From positions 31,859 to 95,858 of the forward strand of contig JAEUJW010000009.1 of assembly GCA_016793465.1 (NCBI GenBank): a stretch of 64,000 nucleotides of DNA, read 5' to 3'. Source of the DNA: Myxococcales bacterium (GTDB lineage: Bacteria > Myxococcota > Polyangia > Nannocystales > Nannocystaceae). The notes beneath the pieces are model-generated. The model had not been told where the DNA came from. It did not search any database and saw nothing but the letters and a program-made list of their open reading frames with translations. How positions within the stretch are numbered: the stretch's first letter is position 1; each line of letters starts with the position of its first letter. This document shows positions 35,487 through 43,966 of the stretch, piece after piece. The position numbers and the translations under genes are program-made.

Positions 35487-36467
35487 GTGCGCCGGCGACA
35501 CGAGACCACGAGCACGGGGACGGCCTGGACGCGGCGCGGGCTGCTGCGGACCGCGGCGGGCGGGGCGGCGGTGTTGGCCTGCGGGGTGCGGGCGGCGGAG
35601 CCGGTCGAGAAGGTGCTGGCGGAGGCGCAGTCGCAGTACAACCGCGTGCGGGTGACCGAGCGCGGGACCGTGCGCACGATGTTCTTCGTCGGCGACAACG
35701 GCATGCAGTACATCGAGTCGCGGGTCGACCGGGCCTATCCGGCGAGCCTCGACCTCGACTACACGCGGACCATGATGGCGGGGTTCCTGCTGCAGCCGCG
35801 GCCGAGCAAATTGTTGATGCTGGGGCTCGGCGGCGGGGGCATGAGCAATTATCTGCGGGGGCGGTTCCCGGGGCTGGAGATCGACGCGGTGGACATCGAC
35901 CCCGAGGTCGTGCGCATGGCCCAGACCTACTTCGGGGTGCCGAAGGACGACCCGCGCTACCGCGTGCACGTGGACGACGCGCGGCTGTTCGTCGAGCGGG
36001 CGCGCACGCAGTGGGACATGATTTTAATCGATGCGTTCCGCGGGGTGTTCGTGCCGTTCCATTTGAAGACGGCGGAGTTTTATAAGGCCGTGCTGGCGCG
36101 GCTCGGCCCGCAGGGGGTGGTGGTCGCCAACCTGCACAACATCACGCGCATGTACCCGCACGACCGCGAGACCATGGCGGCGGTGTTCCCGAGCCGCTAC
36201 AGCTTCGTCAGCGAGGGCGGCAACCAGACCACGCTGGTCGCCAGCGCCGACCCGCGGCGGGTCGGGCTCTACGCGGTGCGGGCCAACGCGCGGCTGGCCC
36301 AGCCGCAATTCGACTTCGACCTCCAGGGCCTGGCGGCGCGGCTGTACCTGCGGCGCGACTGGGAGCCGGCCGAGGTGCTGCACGACGATTTTAATAAGGA
36401 CGATTTAAAGTCGGCGGCGGAGCGGCACAACGAGACGTGCGTGAAGGGCTGCCGCTACGGGCTGTAG
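35487..36467 (+). CDS. Tat-exported spermidine-synthase-like protein
   Basis: 326 residues from GTG at 35487, chosen because TACGGT ends 6 nt before it (GTG 35481 is an alternative). The N terminus WTRRGLLRTAAGGAAVLAC carries a twin-arginine motif and a lipobox-like AC. The rest is an aminopropyltransferase/Rossmann fold: LMLGLGGGGMSNYLRGRFPG for the SAM-type loop, AVDIDPEVVRMA, and MILIDAFRG where SpeE has its catalytic Asp. Export of this fold is unusual; a cytoplasmic polyamine role is therefore doubtful. Contains the TTTTAATAAG run at 36389. Confidence 0.8.
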   Translation: MRRRHETTSTGTAWTRRGLLRTAAGGAAVLACGVRAAEPVEKVLAEAQSQYNRVRVTERGTVRTMFFVGDNGMQYIESRVDRAYPASLDLDYTRTMMAGFLLQPRPSKLLMLGLGGGGMSNYLRGRFPGLEIDAVDIDPEVVRMAQTYFGVPKDDPRYRVHVDDARLFVERARTQWDMILIDAFRGVFVPFHLKTAEFYKAVLARLGPQGVVVANLHNITRMYPHDRETMAAVFPSRYSFVSEGGNQTTLVASADPRRVGLYAVRANARLAQPQFDFDLQGLAARLYLRRDWEPAEVLHDDFNKDDLKSAAERHNETCVKGCRYGL

Positions 36468-36485
36468 TTCGGCTATGGTCCGGGC

Positions 36486-36935
36486 ATGAGCCAGGAAGGT
36501 CGGACCAAGTTCACGGGGGGCTGTCAGTGCGGGGCGGTCCGCTACGAGGGCGAGCGCGCCGCCGAGGACGCGTTCGCCAAGGTGCACTGGTGCCACTGCC
36601 GGATGTGTCAGCGGGCGGTGGGCAACGTGGCGGCGACGCTGGTGCCGGTGCGCAAGGCCAACCTGCGGTGGATCGGCGAGCCCTCGCTGTTCCAGTCGTC
36701 GTCGCTGGCGACGCGGGGGTTTTGTAACAAGTGCGGGACGCCGCTCAGCTTCGCCTACGACCGCTCGCCGTGGGCCTGCGTGACGCTCGGGAGCCTGGAC
36801 GAGCCGGCCGCGATGCCGCCGCAGATCCACTTCGGCGTCGAGAGCGCGCTGCCGTGGCTGCATATCGACGACGACCTCCCGCGCGAGCGCACCGACGCGG
36901 CGACGGTCGCGGACATGGTCAACAATCAGAGGTGA
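36486..36935 (+). CDS. GFA/CENP-V family zinc protein
   Basis: 149 residues. The glutathione-dependent formaldehyde-activating (GFA) fold: GGCQCGAVRYEG, then HWCHCRMCQRAVG and FCNKCGTPLSFAY give two zinc sites of Cys. Such proteins are generic zinc-thiol enzymes of mostly unknown substrate. Leaderless start: TATGGT ends 6 nt before the ATG. Confidence 0.9.
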   Translation: MSQEGRTKFTGGCQCGAVRYEGERAAEDAFAKVHWCHCRMCQRAVGNVAATLVPVRKANLRWIGEPSLFQSSSLATRGFCNKCGTPLSFAYDRSPWACVTLGSLDEPAAMPPQIHFGVESALPWLHIDDDLPRERTDAATVADMVNNQR

Positions 36936-36938
36936 AGA

Positions 36939-36959
36939 TCAGGGCCGGAGGGGCCTCAG
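36939..36959. repeat. Dispersed CACGGCCC-type palindrome at a gene end
   Basis: TCAGGGCCGGAGGGGCCTCAG: core GGCCCCTCCGGCCC read on the minus strand. The TGA stop of the J-domain gene (36956-36958) lies inside it. Member of the family described at 54040. Confidence 0.6.
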
Positions 36960-38629
36960 CGTCCGCCGAACAGGCCGCGGCGGGGCGGGTCCTGCGGGGG
37001 CTTGCGGCGCAGCTCGATGGCGTGGACCTGGCGCTTGGCGTCGATCATCTCGGGCTCCTGCTCGAGCGCGGCGGCGAAGGCGGCCAGCGCGGCCTCGTCC
37101 TCGCCGGCGTGCACGTGCAACAGGCCGAGGTAGTAGTGGGCGCGGGCGCAGCGGGGGTGCGTCTTTAATAATTGGAGGAGGGTCGTGCGGGTGGCCTCGC
37201 GGCGGGCCGGCTTGTCGAGGGCGCGCTGGTACTCGCACCAGGCCACCGCGACCTGCGGCTCGACCTCGTCGGGGCTGAGGCTCGCGGCCTTTTGATAGCG
37301 CTCGAGGGCACGGTCGAAGTTGCCGAGGCGCAGGGCGGTGTCCGCCTCGCGCATGGCCACCTCGCTCTCGAGGATCGCGTGCGGGGTCGGGACCGGCGCG
37401 TGAGGGCCCCCGCTGAGGCCCGCAGGGCCGTGGAGTGAGCCGGGGCGCATGCCGGCGCGGAGGAGGGTGACGAGGGCCTCGCGCTGGGCCGGGTCGCTCA
37501 GGATCTGGTAGGCCTCGTTGAGGCTGGCGAACACCGCCTCGGAGCGCTCGCGCAGGTGGCCGAGCTCCTGGTGGTGCAGCGCGTCGGGGTGGAAGCGGCG
37601 GCTGAGGCCGTGCCAGGCGGCGCGGATCTGCGGGCGCTCGGCCGTCCGCGGCAGGCCGAGCAGGTCGAACGCGTGGGCGCCCGAGGCGACCGCGGCCTCG
37701 ATGCGCTCGAGCTCCGCGGTGAACTCGGCCACGCGCTCGGGGCTGATGTCGCCGGCGCCGATGCTGGACTTGTCAGGACCCGCGGGCCGTGAAGACTTGT
37801 CAGGACCGGAGGGCCGTGAAGACTTGCGGACAGGTTCGGTCTCGGGGTGCTCGCCGGTGGCCGGGTCGCGCAGGGCGGCGGCGGGCTTCAGCATCTGGCA
37901 GGCCCACAGGGTGTGGGCGACCTGGGCGGCGCGCTCGCGCGGCTGGCCGGTGCGCTCGGCGGCCTCGGCGATGGTGGCGCTGGGGCTGAACGCGGCGAGC
38001 AGGGCCTCGTCGGCCGGTGAGAAGTGGAAGTGCGGGCGGTAGCGGCCGAGCGACGAGCGCAGGCGCAGCGGGGCGTCGATCGCGGGGCCCATCTCGCCGG
38101 CGATGCGGGCCCAGTCGTAGTGCGTCGACACGCCGGCGAAGATCAGCTCGAGCGCGTTGACCTGGGCGCCGAGCGTGTGCTCGTCGATCGGTCCGGCCTC
38201 GCCGGGCGTGACGAGCACGCCGCCGCTGCGCAGGGCGAAGCAGTGGACCAGCTTGCGGGCGCACTGGACCCGCAGGGCCTTGCGGAGCTGGGCGGTGGTG
38301 AGGAGGCGGCGGCGCACGAGGTAGTGCCCGAAGCGTTCGTGGGTGGCGGCGGCGGCCACTGCGGCGACCGCGCGGTCCCGCTCCTCGGCGGTAATCTGGC
38401 CGGTGTCGACGAGGATCTGCCCGAGCGAGTCGGGCGGGCTGACCCAGTCGGTGAAGATCGGCATGCCGCCCTGAAACCACACCGTGCGCGGGCCGCCGGC
38501 GGGGCCGTCCTGCGCCAGCGTGACGACGCCGGAGAAGCGCTGGCGCAGGAGCGCGAACACGAGCCGGGGCAGGCCGATCGCGGCCAGCTCGACGGTCTCC
38601 GCGACGGCGCCTGGCGTGGCCTCGTCCAT
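36956..38629 (-). CDS. DUF4388-like / J-domain / TPR protein
   Basis: 557 residues from ATG 38629. N-terminal part (about 1-230) has the PATAN/DUF4388-like pattern FSGVVTLAQDGPAGGPRTVW and LRKALRVQCARKLVHCFALR. A linker holds the 27-bp repeat peptide (below). A J domain (about 300-365) has RFHPDALHH (the HPD motif) and FASLNEAYQILSDP. The C-terminal 180 residues are TPRs (MREADTALRLGNFDRALERY; ALAAFAAALEQEPEMIDAK). Probably recruits DnaK to a signalling or motility complex. TAGCAT lies 8 nt before the ATG. Confidence 0.85.
   Translation of the reverse strand: MDEATPGAVAETVELAAIGLPRLVFALLRQRFSGVVTLAQDGPAGGPRTVWFQGGMPIFTDWVSPPDSLGQILVDTGQITAEERDRAVAAVAAAATHERFGHYLVRRRLLTTAQLRKALRVQCARKLVHCFALRSGGVLVTPGEAGPIDEHTLGAQVNALELIFAGVSTHYDWARIAGEMGPAIDAPLRLRSSLGRYRPHFHFSPADEALLAAFSPSATIAEAAERTGQPRERAAQVAHTLWACQMLKPAAALRDPATGEHPETEPVRKSSRPSGPDKSSRPAGPDKSSIGAGDISPERVAEFTAELERIEAAVASGAHAFDLLGLPRTAERPQIRAAWHGLSRRFHPDALHHQELGHLRERSEAVFASLNEAYQILSDPAQREALVTLLRAGMRPGSLHGPAGLSGGPHAPVPTPHAILESEVAMREADTALRLGNFDRALERYQKAASLSPDEVEPQVAVAWCEYQRALDKPARREATRTTLLQLLKTHPRCARAHYYLGLLHVHAGEDEAALAAFAAALEQEPEMIDAKRQVHAIELRRKPPQDPPRRGLFGGR
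37767..37820 (-). repeat. Two in-frame 27-bp tandem repeats coding SSRP(S/A)GPDK
   Basis: Units 37767-37793 and 37794-37820, read on the minus strand as TTCACGGCCC(T/G)(C)CGG-type sequence, differ at two positions and encode SSRPAGPDK and SSRPSGPDK inside the J-domain protein's linker. The unit is the same dispersed repeat that is in yraN at 54040, in the same codon phase. Confidence 0.85.
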
Positions 38630-38680
38630 CCGCCGAGATGCTAGCACTCGGGAGCACGGGCCTGCTACGGTGGGCGGCGC

Positions 38681-39469
38681 ATGAGCATCAGCTTCATGGT
38701 CGGTCCGCATCGCGTCCGGTTCGCCGGCAAGACGGACATCGGACGCGTCCGGGCGCACAACGAGGACAGCCTGCTGGTCCCCAAGGAGATGGCCCTGGCG
38801 GTCGTGTCCGACGGGATGGGGGGGCACGCCAGCGGCGAGGTGGCGAGTCGCATCACGGTCGAGACGATCGACCAGTACTACCGCGACACGGCGCGCTCGG
38901 GGCCCAGCACGTGGCCGCTGAAGCTGCCCAACCTCGAGATGGAGCGCCAGCGCATGGCGGTGGCGGTGCAACTGGCCAACTCGAACATCTTCGAGACGGC
39001 GGCGGCGGACGGCTCGAAGAAGGGCATGGGCTGCACGGTCGACGCGATGGCGTTCAGCCAGGGCCGCTTCTACATCGGCCACGTCGGCGACAGCCGGGTC
39101 TATCGCATCCGCAACAACACCATCCAGATGCTCACGGAGGACCATTCGTTCCACAACGACTACCTGCGCATGAAGGAGATGAGCACGGAAGAAGGGGTCA
39201 ACCTGCCGCACAAGAACGTGGTCGTGCGGGCGCTCGGCCTCAACGAGCACGTGCACGTCGACGTGATCCACGACGAGTTCCGCACCGGCGACCTGTTCCT
39301 CATGTGCTCGGACGGCCTGTGCGGGATGCTCAAGGACGCGCAGATGCTGGAGATCGCCACCGCGACCAACAGCCTCGACACCGGCTGCCACGAGCTGATC
39401 AAGGCGGCCAACGACGAGGGCGGCAACGACAACATCACGGCGATCCTGATCCGCGTCGAGCGGCCGTGA
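38681..39469 (+). CDS. PP2C-family protein phosphatase
   Basis: 262 residues. Stp-like PP2C: FAGKTDIGRVRAHNEDSLL, DGMGGHASGEVASR, MGCTVDAMAF, HVGDSRVYR, LMCSDGLCGML and GGNDNITAILIRV give all metal-binding Asp residues. Reverses Ser/Thr kinase signalling (myxobacteria have many such kinases). It is divergent from the J-domain gene (51-bp gap). Confidence 0.93.
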   Translation: MSISFMVGPHRVRFAGKTDIGRVRAHNEDSLLVPKEMALAVVSDGMGGHASGEVASRITVETIDQYYRDTARSGPSTWPLKLPNLEMERQRMAVAVQLANSNIFETAAADGSKKGMGCTVDAMAFSQGRFYIGHVGDSRVYRIRNNTIQMLTEDHSFHNDYLRMKEMSTEEGVNLPHKNVVVRALGLNEHVHVDVIHDEFRTGDLFLMCSDGLCGMLKDAQMLEIATATNSLDTGCHELIKAANDEGGNDNITAILIRVERP

Positions 39470-39474
39470 GTTGA

Positions 39475-40545
39475 TCAGAGCGATGCGGCGACGCGCTCGG
39501 CGAGCGCGAGCGCGGCGGTCAGGCCCGGCGACTCGATGCCGACCAGGTGCACGCAGCCGGGCGGGTCGGTGAGCACGACGAAGTCCCTCTCCGCGGGCTC
39601 GCCGGGGCCGCGCAGCTTGGGGCGGACGCCGCAGCCGTCGTAGACGATCTGGTCGGGGGCGAGCGGGCCGAGCAGGGCCTCGGCGGCGGCGTGGAAGGCG
39701 GCGTGCTTGTGCTCGGCGGGGCCGAAGTCGTCGCGGCGGGCGACGTACTCGACGTCGGGGCCGAGGCGCACGCCGCCGCCCAGCTCGAGGGTCAGGTGCA
39801 CGCCGAGGCCGGGGCTGCCGGGGGCGCGCACCGGGTAGACCAGCGTGCGCCACGCGGTCTTGCCGCGCAGGCGGAAGTAGTCGCCGCGGCACGGGAAGAT
39901 CTGCGGGGCCGCGGCGCCGGCGAGGGCGGCGACGCGGTCGGCGTCGAGGCCGGCGGCGTTGACGAGGGTGGCGACGGTCAGCTCGCCGCGGGTGGTCTCG
40001 AGGTCGAAGCCGGCGGACGTCGGGCTGACGCCGCGGACCTCGGCGTGGGCGACGAAGGCGGCGCCGTGGCGTTCGGCGTCGACGCGCAGCGAGCGGGTGA
40101 GGGCGTGGGCGTCGACGATGCCGGTGTGCTCGCACCACAGCGCGGCGCGCACCGGCGGCAGCGCGGACTCGCGGCGGGCCGCCTCGGCGGGGCCGATCAT
40201 GGTGACGCCGCGGGCGCCGGCGGCGGCGGCGTTGGCGTGCAGCGCGTGCAGGGCGGCGAGCTCCTGCTCGTCGCGGGCGACCACGAGCTTGCCGGTGCGC
40301 GCGTGCGGGACGGCGTGCGCGGCGGCCCAGGCGTAGAGCAGCGCCTGTCCGCGAAGACAGGTGTCCGCCTTGAGCGATCCGGGCGGGTAATACAGGCCGC
40401 TGTGGATCACGCCGCTGTTGCGGCTGGTGACGCCGGTGCCCTCGCGGGCGGCGCGCTCGAGCACGACGACGCTGCGGCCGCGCCGCGCGAGCGCCGAGGC
40501 GACCGCGCAACCGACCACTCCGGCGCCGACGATCGCGACGTCCAC
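39475..40545 (-). CDS. FAD-dependent oxidoreductase, L-2-hydroxyglutarate oxidase-like
   Basis: 356 residues from GTG at 40545; a TTG at 40599 adds 18 residues without family similarity. FAD Rossmann motif VDVAIVGAGVVGCAVASALA, then TSRNSGVIHSGLYYPPGSLK, the L2HGDH/LhgO signature. The C-terminal FAD loop is CVHLVGIESPGLTAALALA. Oxidises a 2-hydroxy acid; whether substrate is L-2-hydroxyglutarate is inferred. Converges with the PP2C gene (5-bp gap). Confidence 0.85.
   Translation of the reverse strand: MDVAIVGAGVVGCAVASALARRGRSVVVLERAAREGTGVTSRNSGVIHSGLYYPPGSLKADTCLRGQALLYAWAAAHAVPHARTGKLVVARDEQELAALHALHANAAAAGARGVTMIGPAEAARRESALPPVRAALWCEHTGIVDAHALTRSLRVDAERHGAAFVAHAEVRGVSPTSAGFDLETTRGELTVATLVNAAGLDADRVAALAGAAAPQIFPCRGDYFRLRGKTAWRTLVYPVRAPGSPGLGVHLTLELGGGVRLGPDVEYVARRDDFGPAEHKHAAFHAAAEALLGPLAPDQIVYDGCGVRPKLRGPGEPAERDFVVLTDPPGCVHLVGIESPGLTAALALAERVAASL
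40345..40360. repeat. Degenerate CTGTCC-N4-AGACAG hairpin in coding sequence
   Basis: CTGTCC-GCGA-AGACAG, 5 of 6 pairs, immediately followed by GTGTCCGC. Inside the oxidoreductase gene (residues DTCLRGQ). Same family as the hairpins at 759, 27109 and 35425. Confidence 0.4.
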
Positions 40546-40616
40546 GCGGCGATGGTTAGCACGAGACGCCTTGCCGCGGGGCCGGCGGGCGTCGTACAAA
40601 CCGGCAGCTTCCGGCG

Positions 40617-40901
40617 ATGGAACTGCACATCACGACGCACACGTTCAAGACCGACGGCGAGTGGGAGACGATCGACACCTGCTGGAACAGCCCGTTCTTC
40701 TACTGGCAGCGCAACGGGGTGCGCGTGACGCCGCCGGTGCCGCTGCGGATCGTCGTGTGGGGCGCGGTCGTCGAGGAGTCGGACGAGGGGTGGATCAACG
40801 AGGGCGGGGCGAGCGCGATGCTCCTGCAGAGGGTGCAGGCCCGCGGCAGCAAGGGTCAGACGATCCGCGTCGAGATCGGCGAGGAGATCTCAGAGGGCTG
40901 A
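40617..40901 (+). CDS. Small hypothetical protein
   Basis: 94 residues, MELHITTHTFKTDGEWETID at the start, compact alpha/beta composition, no signal or membrane segment. No family recognised. Its amino-acid composition and codon use fit a real gene. It is divergent from the oxidoreductase gene and converges with the gene at 40989. Confidence 0.6.
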   Translation: MELHITTHTFKTDGEWETIDTCWNSPFFYWQRNGVRVTPPVPLRIVVWGAVVEESDEGWINEGGASAMLLQRVQARGSKGQTIRVEIGEEISEG

Positions 40902-40938
40902 CTTCGAGGGCGGGGGCGGTGGAGGAAGAAACGCGTTC

Positions 40939-40963
40939 GGACCCGGAGGGCCGCTCCGGGTCC
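40939..40963. terminator. Hairpin between convergent genes
   Basis: GGACCCGGAG and CTCCGGGTCC form a perfect 10-bp stem with a 5-nt loop, centred between the stops at 40901 (plus) and 40989 (minus). No T-run. Confidence 0.6.
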
Positions 40964-40988
40964 GTGCGTCGCGGTCACCGAGGGGGGC

Positions 40989-41471
40989 TCAGTTGGCCTT
41001 CTTCTCGGGCTCCTGATACCAGGTCAGGGCCTCGGTCATGGCGTTGAGCTGGGCCAGCTCGACCTTGACGCCTTTGTCGCTGAAGAACAGGTCGTTGCTG
41101 ACGAGCGGGCTGCGGCGCTGGGCGATGAAGAGGATCGGCTCGCCGGCGCGGGTGTAGCCGAGCTGGACGATCGCGTTCTTCAGCCACTTGCCGCTGTCGC
41201 CGAAGGTGAACTCCTGCGTGAGGCGGTAAAAGCCCTCGTGCGGCAGCTTGATCAGCGACTCCCCCCAGCCGAACGACGACGACGGCACGCGCACGCCCGG
41301 CATCTGGAAGCGCCACTGGTTGTGCACGTTGTTCACCGGCAGGAGCACCGACGCGGGCGCGAATTCGGCGTCCGTACGGATGAGCACGAGCATGTTGGGC
41401 GCGACCGTCGCCTCGTGCCCCGGCAGGAACTTGGTCGTCTTGTAGATGCCCGGTTGGTACTGGAAGGCCAT
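40989..41471 (-). CDS. Hypothetical protein, beta-rich
   Basis: 160 residues from MAFQYQPGIYKTTKFLPGHE at 41471 (in-frame sequence upstream to 41516 is not family-like). Alternating hydrophobic strands (NMLVLIRTDAEFAPASVLLP, EGFYRLTQEFTFGD) and the final EALTWYQEPEKKAN. No signal peptide, no domain recognised. A soluble, probably cytoplasmic protein. Confidence 0.6.
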   Translation of the reverse strand: MAFQYQPGIYKTTKFLPGHEATVAPNMLVLIRTDAEFAPASVLLPVNNVHNQWRFQMPGVRVPSSSFGWGESLIKLPHEGFYRLTQEFTFGDSGKWLKNAIVQLGYTRAGEPILFIAQRRSPLVSNDLFFSDKGVKVELAQLNAMTEALTWYQEPEKKAN

Positions 41472-41676
41472 TTGGCGGGGCAGAGTACAGAAGACTGCTG
41501 GCCTGGGAAAGGCCAAAAGCCGCGCTGTGGCGCATGCGGAAGGCGGGTGTCCGCAGGCGGGCCGCGGCGGTCAGATTCATCGTTGCGCATGCGACATTAG
41601 TCGGTTTCTCGAACGACGGGTCGATCAGGGCGCCCTCGTCGCGGCGCTCGCTTTCTGCTAGGAAGGCACGGCCGCC

Positions 41677-43203
41677 GTGTCCGATTCTGTCATTGTTGTC
41701 AACGCCGATGGCCCGGAGACCCGGGTCGCCCTGATCGAGAGCGGGATCCTCTCAGAGTTCTACGTCGAGCGCGAGCGCGAGCGCGGGACCGTCGGAAACG
41801 TCTATAAAGGCAAGGTCCTGCGCGTGCTGCCGGGCATGCAGGCCGCCTTCGTCGACATCGGCGAGGAGAAGGCCGCGTTCCTGTACGCCGGTGACATCGC
41901 CGCGCCGGGCGGGCAGGTCGCCGCGCCGGTCGAGGACGACGACGGCGAGTCGGTGCCGCGACGCACCGGCAAGCACGCCGACATCACCGAGCTGGTCCGA
42001 CCGGGCCAGGAGATCCTCGTTCAGGTCGTCAAGGATCCGATCTCCAGCAAGGGCGCGCGGATCACCACGTACATCTCGCTGCCGGGCCGCAACGTGGTGT
42101 TCATGCCGACCGTGAGCCATATCGGCATCTCGCGGCGCATCACCAACGAGCGCGAGCGCCGGCGCCTGCGCCGGCTGGTCGACCAGATGCGGCCGCCGGG
42201 CGCGGGCTTCATCGTGCGCACCGTCGCCGAGACGGCGACCAACGGGCAGGTCCGCGGCGACATGGACTACCTGCTGCGGCTGTGGGCCAACATTAAAGTC
42301 AACGAGCGCCTGCACCGGGCGCCGTGCCTGCTGTACCGCGACCTGAACCTGATGCTGCGGGTGGTCCGCGACAACCTGACGCCCGAGCTCAGCAAGGTGA
42401 TCGTCGACGACCGCGGGGCCCACGAGCGGCTCAGCAAGTTCGTGTCGGCGTTCATGCCGGACTGCGCCCAGAAGATCGAGCAGTACGCCGGACGCGAGCC
42501 GATCTTCGACGGCTACGGCATCGAGCTCGAGCTCAACCGCGCGCTCGAGCGCAAGGTCCCGCTGAAGAGCGGCGGCTCGCTGGTGTTCGACCAGGGCGAG
42601 GCGCTGACGTCGATCGACGTCAACACCGGCAAGTTCGTCGGCGCCAAGGGCAAGACGCTCGAGGAGACGATCACCCAGACCAACATCGAGGCGGCCGAGG
42701 AGATCGCCGAGCAGCTGCGCCTGCGCAACCTGGGCGGGCTGGTGATCATCGACTTCATCGACATGGACAAGGAGTCGAACCGCCGCAAGGTCTACCGCAA
42801 GCTGCAGGACGTGCTGCGCAAGGACCGAGCGAAGGCCCACATCACCAAGATCTCGGAGATGGGCCTCGTCGAGATGAGCCGCAAGCGCACGCGTGAGAGC
42901 CTCGGTCGCCTGCTTACGGCCGGCTGCGAGTCGTGCAACGGCAAGGGCTACACCAAGAGCGCGACGACCATGTGCTACGAGATCCTGCGCGAAATCAGGC
43001 GCGAGGCCCCGCACATGAACGGCGACACGATCATCATCCAGGCCGCCCCGGCGGTGGCCGAGCTGATGAACGGGCCCGAGACGCCGGCGATCGACAACAT
43101 GGTCAAGCGGATCCAGCGCGGCATCGAGGTCCAGCCTCGCAAGGATTTCCACATCGAGCATTTCGAGATAAGGTCGAAGACCAAGAGCCGGAGCAGCGAC
43201 TGA
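41677..43203 (+). CDS. rng: Ribonuclease G/E family protein
   Basis: 508 residues, GTG start. Endoribonuclease for rRNA 5' maturation and mRNA decay. The N-terminal S1 domain (GNVYKGKVLRVLPGMQAAFV) is followed by an RNase-H-like and DNase-I-like core; metal Asp residues are in DQGEALTSIDVNTGKFVGAK and LVIIDFIDMD; the zinc-link Cys pair is CESCNGKGY. There is no long C-terminal degradosome scaffold, which favours RNase G over RNase E. Confidence 0.95.
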   Translation: MSDSVIVVNADGPETRVALIESGILSEFYVERERERGTVGNVYKGKVLRVLPGMQAAFVDIGEEKAAFLYAGDIAAPGGQVAAPVEDDDGESVPRRTGKHADITELVRPGQEILVQVVKDPISSKGARITTYISLPGRNVVFMPTVSHIGISRRITNERERRRLRRLVDQMRPPGAGFIVRTVAETATNGQVRGDMDYLLRLWANIKVNERLHRAPCLLYRDLNLMLRVVRDNLTPELSKVIVDDRGAHERLSKFVSAFMPDCAQKIEQYAGREPIFDGYGIELELNRALERKVPLKSGGSLVFDQGEALTSIDVNTGKFVGAKGKTLEETITQTNIEAAEEIAEQLRLRNLGGLVIIDFIDMDKESNRRKVYRKLQDVLRKDRAKAHITKISEMGLVEMSRKRTRESLGRLLTAGCESCNGKGYTKSATTMCYEILREIRREAPHMNGDTIIIQAAPAVAELMNGPETPAIDNMVKRIQRGIEVQPRKDFHIEHFEIRSKTKSRSSD

Positions 43204-43221
43204 GCTCGCCGGCTCGAGACC

Positions 43222-43242
43222 TCACGGCCCTCCGGGCCTGAA
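43222..43242. repeat. Dispersed CACGGCCC repeat (rng-PilZ gap)
   Basis: TCACGGCCCTCCGGGCCTGAA, the best intergenic copy of the family, 18 bp after the rng stop; stem GGCCC/GGGCC. Confidence 0.75.
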
Positions 43243-43254
43243 GGGGACCCCGCG

Positions 43255-43869
43255 ATGCCAATGCCAGGCAGCCACGACGACCGCCGACGCGGAGACCGCC
43301 TCCCCATCAACCCGGAGTTCGCGGCCCTCGACCCCGGGAGCCTGACCTACGCCAGCAACCTCAGCGAGTACGGGGTCTTTTTAAATACGCGGGTGCGCCT
43401 GCCGGTGGGCACGCCGGTCGAGCTGAAGTTCACGGTGCTGCTCGACGACCCGGTCGTCATCTCGGGCACCGGCCGGGTGGTCCACCACCAGGACGAGCCG
43501 CGCGGGATGGGCGTGGTGTTCGGCAACCTCAGCGCGGAAATGCATCTGCGCGTCATCGACGCCATCAACTGGCACCGGGCGCGCGCGCTGTCCGGGGCCG
43601 ACCGGGTGTTCCGCACCCGCGAGCTCACCCCCGAGGAGCTCGAGCAGATCGAAGAAGAAGCCGACGCGAGCGATTCGATCACCGACCTCAGCGTCCGGGA
43701 CGTGGTGTCCGAGAGCGGGGTCTATGCCGGCGACAGCACCATCGGCGCGGCCGCCAGAGCGCATGACGAAGAGTCCAGGCCGGTCCCCGCCGCCCGCCCG
43801 CCCGCGCCGCAGTCGCGTCAGCCCGCCCCGGCGCCGCCGCCCAAGCAGGACGAGTACGAGGACTTCTGA
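43255..43869 (+). CDS. PilZ-domain (c-di-GMP binding) protein
   Basis: 204 residues. PilZ domain in residues about 8-110: RxxxR as RRRGDR, and the NxSxxG motif as NLSEYGVFLN, both c-di-GMP ligands. The remainder is an acidic helix (EELEQIEEEADASDS) and a Pro/Ala/Gln-rich tail. A likely effector of second-messenger control of motility or sporulation. It lies 51 bp downstream of rng, possibly co-transcribed. Confidence 0.88.
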   Translation: MPMPGSHDDRRRGDRLPINPEFAALDPGSLTYASNLSEYGVFLNTRVRLPVGTPVELKFTVLLDDPVVISGTGRVVHHQDEPRGMGVVFGNLSAEMHLRVIDAINWHRARALSGADRVFRTRELTPEELEQIEEEADASDSITDLSVRDVVSESGVYAGDSTIGAAARAHDEESRPVPAARPPAPQSRQPAPAPPPKQDEYEDF

Positions 43870-43908
43870 CCGCCCCGGCGGCGCGTCGCTCGTGATCTCG
43901 CTGCTCGC

Positions 43909-43930
43909 TTCACGGCCCTGCTCGCCTGAA
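43909..43930. repeat. Dispersed CACGGCCC repeat (degenerate)
   Basis: TTCACGGCCCTGCTCGCCTGAA: conserved 5' half TTCACGGCCC and 3' end GCCTGAA, with a disrupted centre. Upstream of the J-domain gene at 43967. Confidence 0.5.
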
Positions 43931-43966
43931 ATTGCAGGCCGCCGCGCTTCTTGCCATAGTCAGGCG

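Noticed and set aside
37767..37820. 27-bp repeats as a CRISPR or phase-variation tract
   Set aside because: They are in frame and a multiple of 3, so copy changes do not shift the frame; no spacers.
38630..40510. The J-domain ORF extends upstream in frame to 40510
   Set aside because: The extension runs antisense through the PP2C gene and in a second frame of the oxidoreductase gene; MDEATPGAVAETVELAAIGL begins at the natural start with a TAGCAT box.
41575..41610. Possible dif-like site near the skew change (TTGCGCATGCGACATTAG)
   Set aside because: One arm resembles TGCGCAT but the XerD-type arm TTATGTTAAAT and the AT centre are missing.
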